This document shows, piece by piece, positions 5,817 through 11,378 of a stretch of DNA of 11,378 bases. Source of the DNA: Rhodospirillaceae bacterium (GTDB lineage: Bacteria > Pseudomonadota > Alphaproteobacteria > JABSOH01); contig JAHDDM010000020.1 of NCBI GenBank assembly GCA_020629355.1, forward strand, positions 1 through 11,378, given 5' to 3'. The first letter of the stretch is position 1; each line of letters starts with the position of its first letter. The notes under the pieces were generated by a model. That model did no database searches and was not told the DNA's origin. It saw only the letters and a list, made by a program, of their open reading frames with translations. The translations under genes and the position numbers were made by a program.

Positions 5817-8111
5817 TCATACCTTCATCATCTCTGCCTCGCGATCTGCCAGTCGCCAAAGTTGATCCCGTCCAGCAAGGTATGGCAAAGACCAGTCCTT
5901 AGCCAGTCGATCACCTATTTTCGCCGCTTCATGCAAAGTCCAATATGGATTTACCAGATGTGGTCGGCCTATGGCCACGAGGTCCGCTCGCCCCGCCATG
6001 AGAATCGAATTGGCATGATCAGCCTCGTAAATATTGCCCACTGCCATGACGGGCAATCCAGCATCATGACGTATCCTGTCAGCAAAGGGTGTTTGATACA
6101 TCCGCCCATAAACAGGCTTTGCCGCAATCGTTGTCTGTCCAGAGGAAACATCGATCAAGTCAACACCCGCCTCGCGGAACATTCGAGCGATTTCAACGGC
6201 ATCGTCTGGTGTAATACCATCCTCGCCTATCCAGTCATTGGCAGAGATACGCACCGACATTGGTTTCTGTTTCGGCCAGACGGCACGCATGGCAGAAAAG
6301 ACCTCCAGAGGCCAGCGCATCCGATTTTCGAGACTGCCGCCATATTCATCAGTGCGGATATTCGAGACCGGAGAAATAAAGGATGATAAAAGATACCCAT
6401 GCGCGGCATGCAGTTCAATCATATCAAATCCAGCCTGTTCTGCCATTTCCGTAGCGGTAACAAATTGTGCTGTAATGACAGACATTTCAGAGGCTGTTAT
6501 TGCGCGTGGCATGGCATTATCCCGTGACCACGGAATTGCGGAGGCCGAAACCAGTGCCCAATTATCTTCTGGCAGAGGCTGATCCATGCCCTCCCACCCA
6601 ATGCGGGTCGAGCCTTTACGCCCTGAATGTCCAATTTGGCAGCAGATTTTGGCATCGGTATGGCTATGGACAAAATCCGTGACCCGCTTCCATGCAGGAA
6701 CATGTTCTGGTGCATACAGCCCTGGACAGCCTGGGGTAATGCGGCCTTCGGCACTGACACAGGTCATCTCGACATAGACCAGCCCCGCGCCACCCTTGGC
6801 ACGCTCGCCATAATGCGCCAGATGCCAGTCATTCGGTGTCCCATCCACCGCCTTGTATTGCGCCATGGGCGAGACCACAATGCGATTCTTCAGTGCCATA
6901 TTCCGCAAACAATAGGGCGTAAACATCGGTGGGCGGACAGGCGCATCTGTCGCCATTCCCGCTTTGTTCATAAACCAGCGTTCGGCTCCTGCAAGCCACT
7001 GTGCATCCCGCAAGCGTAAATTCTCGTGACTAATACGTTGAGACCTCGTTAATAAAGCATAATTTAACTGTACAGGATCAAGGTGCAGGTAACGTTCAAT
7101 CTGCTCGAACCATTCCAGCGAATTCCGCGCCGCCGATTGCAAGCGCAAGACCTCAAGACGACGGGTATCTTCGTATGCTGCAAAGGCTGTCGGAATATCT
7201 TTTTCGGTATGCAGTAAATCTGCCAGCGCAATGGCTGATTCCAGTGCGAGCTTCGTTCCAGAGCCAATAGAGAAATGCGCAGTAGCCGCAGCATCACCCA
7301 ATAAGACAATATTTTCGTGACTCCACTTTTCACAGAGAACACGTGGAAAACGTATCCACGCCGAACCGCGAATATGATGGGCATTGGTCATCAAAGAGTG
7401 ACCGCCAAGATGGGCTTGGAATATCGCTTCGCATACCGCAATACTTTCCTGCTGGCTCATATCGGCAAAGCCGAAGGAATCAAAAGTCTCTTGCGCGCAC
7501 TCAACAATAAAAGTCGCGGTGTCTGCATCAAACTGATAGGCATGCGCCCAAACCCAACCATGTTCGGTTTCTTCAAAAATGAACGTAAAGGCATCGGCGA
7601 ATTTCTGTTGCGTCCCCAACCAGACAAATTGGCACAGACGCGCGTCTAGTTCCGGCTTAAACGTTTCGGCAAACAGTGTTCGGGTTTTCGAGTTCAGTCC
7701 ATCACTCGCCACCACAAGATCAAATTGACTCCGATAGTCCTCAGCACTGGTAACCTCGGATTCAAACTCCAGAATCACACCAAGATCACGCGCACGCTCC
7801 TGCAACAACAGCAGGAGTTTCTTGCGCCCAATGCCGCAAAAGCCATGGCCGCCCGAGACCAGACGCTCGCCTTTGAAATGCAGGGCAATGTCATCCCAAT
7901 AGGCAAAGTTCTCGCCGATAGCCTGTGCGCTCACAGGATCGTTTTTCGTCAGATTCTCCAGCGTCTCATCGGACAGCACCACACCCCAGCCGAAAGTATC
8001 ATCGGCACGATTGCGCTCGAACACCGTCACCTCATGGGACGGGTCTCTGAGCTTCATCGAAATTGCATAGTACAAACCCGCAGGTCCACCACCAAGGCAC
8101 GCTATACGCAT
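5817..8111 (-). CDS. abmA: 2-Aminobenzoyl-CoA monooxygenase/reductase-type fusion (FAD monooxygenase + Old Yellow Enzyme)
   Basis: The 764-residue protein joins two flavoenzymes. Residues 1 to about 345 are a class A FAD monooxygenase: GGGPAG (7-12), DG at 137-138, and [15 protein letters not shown] (271-285) that closes the FAD site. Residues from about 394 to the end are a YqjM-like Old Yellow Enzyme with HAAHGYL (568-574; His568 and His571), [14 protein letters not shown] and IGRPHLVNP. This layout and size match the Azoarcus evansii enzyme that hydroxylates 2-aminobenzoyl-CoA at C5 with O2 and NADH and then reduces the ring. Databases often call it bifunctional salicylyl-CoA 5-hydroxylase/oxidoreductase. 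Ala417 (SPMAQY) replaces the redox-tuning Cys26 of YqjM. The ATG at 8111 precedes MRIACLGGG and has AGGA upstream; 56 extra codons to 8279 would cross the divergent promoter and look unprotein-like. It is the first gene of the operon. The true substrate could be another ortho-substituted benzoyl-CoA. Confidence 0.9.
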   Translation of the reverse strand: MRIACLGGGPAGLYYAISMKLRDPSHEVTVFERNRADDTFGWGVVLSDETLENLTKNDPVSAQAIGENFAYWDDIALHFKGERLVSGGHGFCGIGRKKLLLLLQERARDLGVILEFESEVTSAEDYRSQFDLVVASDGLNSKTRTLFAETFKPELDARLCQFVWLGTQQKFADAFTFIFEETEHGWVWAHAYQFDADTATFIVECAQETFDSFGFADMSQQESIAVCEAIFQAHLGGHSLMTNAHHIRGSAWIRFPRVLCEKWSHENIVLLGDAAATAHFSIGSGTKLALESAIALADLLHTEKDIPTAFAAYEDTRRLEVLRLQSAARNSLEWFEQIERYLHLDPVQLNYALLTRSQRISHENLRLRDAQWLAGAERWFMNKAGMATDAPVRPPMFTPYCLRNMALKNRIVVSPMAQYKAVDGTPNDWHLAHYGERAKGGAGLVYVEMTCVSAEGRITPGCPGLYAPEHVPAWKRVTDFVHSHTDAKICCQIGHSGRKGSTRIGWEGMDQPLPEDNWALVSASAIPWSRDNAMPRAITASEMSVITAQFVTATEMAEQAGFDMIELHAAHGYLLSSFISPVSNIRTDEYGGSLENRMRWPLEVFSAMRAVWPKQKPMSVRISANDWIGEDGITPDDAVEIARMFREAGVDLIDVSSGQTTIAAKPVYGRMYQTPFADRIRHDAGLPVMAVGNIYEADHANSILMAGRADLVAIGRPHLVNPYWTLHEAAKIGDRLAKDWSLPYLAGRDQLWRLADREAEMMKV
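5822..5825 (-). promoter_or_regulatory. Ribosome binding site deciding the SDR start
   Basis: AAGG on the - strand lies inside the end of the monooxygenase/reductase gene. It is one base from the ATG at 5820 but seven bases from the ATG at 5814. This favours the shorter SDR protein, starting two bases after the upstream stop. Confidence 0.55.
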
Positions 8112-8164
8112 TATAGTATCATCCTCATCTTTCAGCATGGGGAGCGTAGCATCATCATAAAAGT

Positions 8165-8194
8165 ATTTCAAATATAAAATATCATGCTTGAAAT
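8165..8194. promoter_or_regulatory. Inverted repeat, candidate MarR operator
   Basis: ATTTCAA (8165-8171) and TTGAAAT (8188-8194) form perfect 7-bp arms around a 16-bp AT-rich spacer, so the half-sites lie about two helical turns apart. Each arm carries TTGAAA reading outward, a near-consensus -35 box for the gene on that side. A repressor bound here would cover both promoters. The link to the MarR protein of this operon is inferred; AT-rich chance repeats are possible. Confidence 0.4.
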
Positions 8195-8216
8195 TTATAG
8201 GCACATAGCATACTTT
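8188..8216 (+). promoter_or_regulatory. Candidate promoter for the glutaryl-CoA dehydrogenase operon
   Basis: TTGAAA at 8188-8193 is one base off the sigma-70 -35 consensus. A 17-base spacer leads to TACTTT (8211-8216), a weak -10; CATACT (8209-8214) is the alternative with a 15-base spacer. The start codon follows about 31 bases later. The -10 match is weak, so this is tentative. Confidence 0.3.
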
Positions 8217-8247
8217 GCAGAAAACAGAACACTGCCAAGGAAGAGCC

Positions 8248-9459
8248 ATGCAGAACACGCCAGAACACGCCCGCAGCAAAATGGATAAACTCGTTTGGGA
8301 TGACCCATTTTTGATCGAGAGCCAGCTTTCCGATGAAGAGCGGATGATCCGCGACAGTGCGGCGGCCTATTGCGCTGAAAATCTCGCGCCTCGTGTTGTT
8401 CTTGCGAATCGTAACGAAATATTCGATCCAGAAATTATGACTGAGATGGGCGAGATGGGACTGCTTGGCTCAACGATTCCTGAGGAATATGGCGGGGTGG
8501 GTGCGAATTACGTTAGCTATGGTCTGGTGGCGCGCGAGGTAGAGCGCGTCGATTCTGGTTATCGATCATGTATGTCGGTACAGTCGAGTCTGGTGATGCA
8601 CCCGATTTTTGCCTATGGAACAGAAGAACAGCGACAAAAATACCTGCCGAAGCTCGCCAGCGGTGCATGGATTGGCTGTTTTGGCCTCACCGAACCGGAT
8701 TATGGCTCTGATCCTGGCGGCATGATTACACGCGCCAAAGCCGTCGATGGCGGCTATCTGCTCTCTGGTGCGAAGAACTGGATCACCAACAGCCCCATCG
8801 CCGATGTCTTGATTATTTGGGCAAAATCCGATGCTCACGAGGGTAAGATTAAAGGGTTCATTCTGGAAAAAGGCGCAAAAGGACTGGCAACGCCTAAAAT
8901 TGACGGCAAATTCAGCCTCCGCACCTCGGTGACGGGCATGATCCAGATGGATGAAGTTTTCGTCCCTGAAGAAAATCTCATGCCCAATGCTTCTGGCCTT
9001 GCCGGTCCCTTTGGCTGTCTGAATCGTGCGCGATACGGCATCGCATGGGGTGCAATGGGTGCAGCAGAAGCCTGCTGGTTTGCCGCCAGAGAATATACTC
9101 TTGAGCGCAAACAGTTCGGTAAGCCTCTTGCGGCAACGCAACTGGTACAGAAAAAACTCGCTGATATGCAGACCGAAATTAGCCTTGGTCTATTGGGCGC
9201 GCTCCGTTTGGGACGAATGTTCGATGATCATTCTCTCGCGCCAGAACTCATCAGCCTGATGAAGCGTAATAATTGCGGCAAAGCCCTCGCCATTGCCCGT
9301 GAAGCACGGGATATGCACGGCGGCAATGGAGTTTCGGATGAATATGGCGTTATTCGTCACATGATAAATTTAGAAGCCGTCAATACCTATGAAGGTACGC
9401 ACGATGTTCACGCGTTGATTTTGGGACGGGCGCAAACTGGAATACAGGCATTTCAATAA
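8248..9459 (+). CDS. gcdH: Glutaryl-CoA dehydrogenase (decarboxylating)
   Basis: The 403-residue FAD enzyme oxidises glutaryl-CoA and decarboxylates the glutaconyl-CoA formed, giving crotonyl-CoA and CO2. It closely follows the human enzyme along its length: [19 protein letters not shown] (97-115), [16 protein letters not shown] (143-158), [10 protein letters not shown] (178-187), RKQFGKPL (287-294) and [16 protein letters not shown] (375-390). Glu382 is the catalytic base. Glu99 and Arg106 match human Glu87 and Arg94, which handle the distal carboxylate, so the glutaryl specificity call is strong. The ATG at 8248 follows AAGGAAG at good spacing; an upstream in-frame start at 8215 lacks such a site. 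It is transcribed divergently from the aromatic operon and heads a unit with the FadJ-like gene, 18 bp downstream. It may serve ring degradation here, though glutaryl-CoA also comes from lysine. Confidence 0.95.
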   Translation: MQNTPEHARSKMDKLVWDDPFLIESQLSDEERMIRDSAAAYCAENLAPRVVLANRNEIFDPEIMTEMGEMGLLGSTIPEEYGGVGANYVSYGLVAREVERVDSGYRSCMSVQSSLVMHPIFAYGTEEQRQKYLPKLASGAWIGCFGLTEPDYGSDPGGMITRAKAVDGGYLLSGAKNWITNSPIADVLIIWAKSDAHEGKIKGFILEKGAKGLATPKIDGKFSLRTSVTGMIQMDEVFVPEENLMPNASGLAGPFGCLNRARYGIAWGAMGAAEACWFAAREYTLERKQFGKPLAATQLVQKKLADMQTEISLGLLGALRLGRMFDDHSLAPELISLMKRNNCGKALAIAREARDMHGGNGVSDEYGVIRHMINLEAVNTYEGTHDVHALILGRAQTGIQAFQ

Positions 9460-9477
9460 TATGGATGTGTCTCACCC

Positions 9478-11378
9478 ATGACTGTCTCCGTAGAATATAC
9501 CGATAATTTTGCGATTGTCACCATCGACAATCCACCGGTTAATGCTCTGTCTCAGTCCGTGCGGAAAGGTCTTCTTGAAGCAGTGGAAACCTGCGACCAA
9601 AATCCTGAAGTTCAGGCGGTTATCGTACAATGCACGGGACGGACTTTTGTCGCGGGTGGCGATATTCGAGAGTTTGATGCGCCTCCTGCCTCGCCACACT
9701 TGCCTGATGTTCTGTTGGCGATTGAAAATGCCTGCAAACCCTGGGTTGCAGCAATGCATGGCACGGTTTTGGGTGGCGGTCTGGAACTCGCCATGGCCTG
9801 CCACGCCAGAGTAGCCAAAACGAACACCCGATTTGGCTTGCCCGAAGTCACTCTTGGCTTGATCCCTGGTGCAGGTGGTACAGTGCGTTTGCCCCGTCTT
9901 GTTGCGGCAGAACTGGCCTTGACGATGGTTTCTGGTGGCAAGCCGATTACGGCTGGAAAAGCCCTTGAGGCTGGATTGATTGATCAAATTACAGAGGACA
10001 ACCCTACGCTTGAGGCAAAAAAACTATTGCAGGGCGAATGGGTGAAAACTTTACAAAAGCCGTGGCTCTTGCCAGAAAACGCCGAGGCGTTTGAAAAAGC
10101 CAAAGAAAAAATTCGTGCCAAAGCCCGTGGTCAGGAATCGATTCACGCTGCGGTAAAAGCGATAGAAAATGCGCTGAATCTGGATGCTGAAGAGGCACTC
10201 AGTGCAGAACGCCGCGCTTTTCTTAGCTTGAAGGAATCCACACAGTCAAAAGCTCTGCGTCATGTTTTCTTTGCCGAAAGGGCAACGCTGTCTGATCCGC
10301 GTTGCAAGGGTGATACGCGCCCGCTTTCCCATATCGGGATCGTTGGCGGCGGCACGATGGGGGTCGGGATTGCGACAGCCTGCTTGCTGAGCGGTTTCTC
10401 CGTGGTGCTGATTGAACGCGAGACCGAAACAGTAGAAAAAGCATTTGATCATGTCTGCTCCTTGCTCGATCAAAGCCAGAAGCGCGGCATTATTACTGCT
10501 GAACAGCGTATACAATACAACAGGAACTTTATTGCTTCAGATGCTTACAGCTCTCTGGCGAATGCTGATCTCGTGATCGAGGCCGTCTTTGAGGACATGG
10601 AGACCAAAAAAGCCGTATTCACCCAACTCGAACAAGTGACACGAAAAACCGCTATTCTGGCGACAAATACTTCGTATCTGGATGTGAATGAAATCGCACA
10701 TTGTCTGAAAGACCCAAGTCGAGTCATTGGGCTGCACTTCTTCTCGCCCGCCCATATTATGAAGCTACTTGAGATTATCCTGCCCGATCAAGTCGCCGAT
10801 GATGTCGTGGCAACCGCAGCAGTCTTGGCAAAGAAATTGCGCAAAATAGCAGTGCTCTCTGGCGTCTGTGATGGATTTATCGGCAATCGGATCATGTCTG
10901 CCTATCGCCGCGAAACCGATTATCTGCTCGAAGACGGCGCGTCTCCCGCTGACATTGACCGTGTCATGCGTAATTTTGGTTTTCCTATTGGAATTTTTGA
11001 AATGCAGGATATGGCGGGCCTTGATATTTCTTGGGCTATGCGTAAACGCCGCGCCGCATCTCGTGACCCAAACGAGCGCTACGTCGCCATAGCCGATAAA
11101 CTCTGTGAGGCTGGACACTTCGGCCGCAAAACAAATAAGGGCTGGTATCTGTATCAAGAAGGCATACAGCAAGAAAATCCTGAAGCAACCGCCATTATCG
11201 AACATGAACGGACACGAAAGAACATTAAAACGCAGAATTTTAGTGACGACGAAATCATGCAGCGTATTCTTGTCACGATGCAATCCGAAGCAACAAAAGT
11301 ATTGAGTGAAGGCATCGCACAAAATGCGGCTGATATTGATGTGGTGATGATCAACGGCTACGGTTTTCCGCGCTGGCA
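9478..11378 (+). CDS. 3-Hydroxyacyl-CoA dehydrogenase/enoyl-CoA hydratase (FadJ-like), partial at right edge
   Basis: The open frame runs 633 codons from ATG 9478 without a stop and is cut by the window end; it looks near its C-terminus. Residues 1 to about 200 are an enoyl-CoA hydratase with FVAGGDI, GGGLELAMAC (Glu103) and LPEVTLGLIPGAGG (Glu123), both catalytic glutamates present. From about 285 comes the NAD-binding domain, HIGIVGGGTMGVGIA, then NTSYLDVNEIA. His420 (GLHFFSP), Glu432 and Asn470 (GFIGNR) form the dehydrogenase site. Two C-terminal 3HCDH domains follow, the second incomplete. It would hydrate a 2-enoyl-CoA and oxidise the 3-hydroxyacyl-CoA to a 3-oxoacyl-CoA for the thiolase. 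The start lies 18 bp after the gcdH stop and has only a weak ribosome site; no other in-frame start lies between that stop and the ATG. The chain length accepted cannot be read; C7 dicarboxylyl-CoA is inferred from context. Confidence 0.92.
   Translation, partial: MTVSVEYTDNFAIVTIDNPPVNALSQSVRKGLLEAVETCDQNPEVQAVIVQCTGRTFVAGGDIREFDAPPASPHLPDVLLAIENACKPWVAAMHGTVLGGGLELAMACHARVAKTNTRFGLPEVTLGLIPGAGGTVRLPRLVAAELALTMVSGGKPITAGKALEAGLIDQITEDNPTLEAKKLLQGEWVKTLQKPWLLPENAEAFEKAKEKIRAKARGQESIHAAVKAIENALNLDAEEALSAERRAFLSLKESTQSKALRHVFFAERATLSDPRCKGDTRPLSHIGIVGGGTMGVGIATACLLSGFSVVLIERETETVEKAFDHVCSLLDQSQKRGIITAEQRIQYNRNFIASDAYSSLANADLVIEAVFEDMETKKAVFTQLEQVTRKTAILATNTSYLDVNEIAHCLKDPSRVIGLHFFSPAHIMKLLEIILPDQVADDVVATAAVLAKKLRKIAVLSGVCDGFIGNRIMSAYRRETDYLLEDGASPADIDRVMRNFGFPIGIFEMQDMAGLDISWAMRKRRAASRDPNERYVAIADKLCEAGHFGRKTNKGWYLYQEGIQQENPEATAIIEHERTRKNIKTQNFSDDEIMQRILVTMQSEATKVLSEGIAQNAADIDVVMINGYGFPRW

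Larger units (their letters stand above)
8112..8247. promoter_or_regulatory. Divergent intergenic control region
   Basis: This 136-bp, AT-rich stretch separates the start codons of the leftward monooxygenase/reductase gene and the rightward glutaryl-CoA dehydrogenase gene. It must hold both promoters, as neither side has another gap of useful size. It contains the inverted repeat at 8165-8194 and a ribosome site (AAGGAAG, about 8238-8244) for the rightward gene. No CDS is supported in it, although the leftward frame stays open through it. Confidence 0.7.

Noticed and set aside
5583..6386. A 267-codon + strand open frame opposite the SDR and the fusion gene.
   Set aside because: It lies antisense to strongly conserved coding sequence, and its translation is rich in His, Arg and Cys with no recognisable domain.
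5817..8111. The alternative that the fusion acts as a salicylyl-CoA 5-hydroxylase in a gentisate pathway.
   Set aside because: The stand-alone hydroxylase lacks the Old Yellow Enzyme half, and no gentisate dioxygenase lies in the window. The beta-oxidation genes fit the aminobenzoyl-CoA route better, though the substrate is not proven.
8112..8279. An N-terminal extension of 56 codons on the monooxygenase/reductase frame up to 8279.
   Set aside because: It crosses the divergent promoter region and overlaps the gcdH start. The FAD-binding strand of this family begins right at MRIACLGGG, and the ATG at 8111 has its own ribosome site.
8566..9141. A 191-codon - strand open frame opposite glutaryl-CoA dehydrogenase.
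   Set aside because: It is a shadow of the conserved gcdH frame, with no family features of its own.
9461..9481. A six-codon frame (MDVSHP) whose TGA overlaps the FadJ-like start codon as ATGA, resembling a coupling leader peptide.
   Set aside because: It is too short to support and has no clear ribosome site; such overlaps arise by chance in an 18-bp gap.
10765..11322. A 185-codon - strand open frame opposite the FadJ-like gene.
   Set aside because: The + strand carries an uninterrupted, motif-rich FadJ-like frame; the antisense translation shows no domain.

Overview
The window is a catabolic locus from a proteobacterium, probably an alphaproteobacterium. That placement is low-confidence: it rests on moderate GC, gene style and a DctM-type TRAP permease beside CoA-dependent aromatic degradation genes. 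No RNA genes, insertion sequences, CRISPR arrays or origins are visible. Coding density is very high, and no stretch longer than 300 bases lacks a gene.

Layout. (1) 1-555, + strand: the 3' end of a TRAP transporter large permease (DctM), interrupted by a reading-frame shift near 186-200. (2) 560-8111, - strand: eight genes read leftwards, mostly overlapping by 1-11 bases or separated by 2-35. In transcription order they encode a flavin monooxygenase/Old Yellow Enzyme fusion, an SDR dehydrogenase, a MarR regulator, a crotonase-fold protein, an acyl-CoA dehydrogenase, a RidA-fold protein, a PcaF-type thiolase and a hotdog thioesterase. (3) 8112-8247: a 136-bp divergent promoter region with an inverted repeat whose arms each carry TTGAAA. 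(4) 8248-11378, + strand: glutaryl-CoA dehydrogenase, then a FadJ-like hydratase/3-hydroxyacyl-CoA dehydrogenase that runs off the right edge.

Reading of the pathway. The fusion protein has the architecture of 2-aminobenzoyl-CoA monooxygenase/reductase, known from aerobic anthranilate degradation in Azoarcus evansii. Its product there is 2-amino-5-oxocyclohex-1-enecarboxyl-CoA, an enamine. Later steps are less well established, and this cluster suggests a complete route. The RidA-fold protein could hydrolyse the enamine, the SDR could act on the ring carbonyl, and the unusual crotonase could open the ring. The acyl-CoA dehydrogenase, FadJ-like protein and thiolase could run one round of beta-oxidation on a C7 dicarboxylyl-CoA. 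Glutaryl-CoA dehydrogenase would then give crotonyl-CoA and CO2. The MarR protein probably senses an aromatic acyl-CoA and acts on the divergent region. The required CoA ligase is not in the window.

Most interesting are the non-canonical active sites. The RidA protein has Met where the family has its substrate-binding Arg. The crotonase lacks both hydratase glutamates but has an Asp that aligns with the 4-chlorobenzoyl-CoA dehalogenase nucleophile. The OYE domain has Ala at the YqjM Cys26 position. All alignments were made by eye from memory of family sequences.
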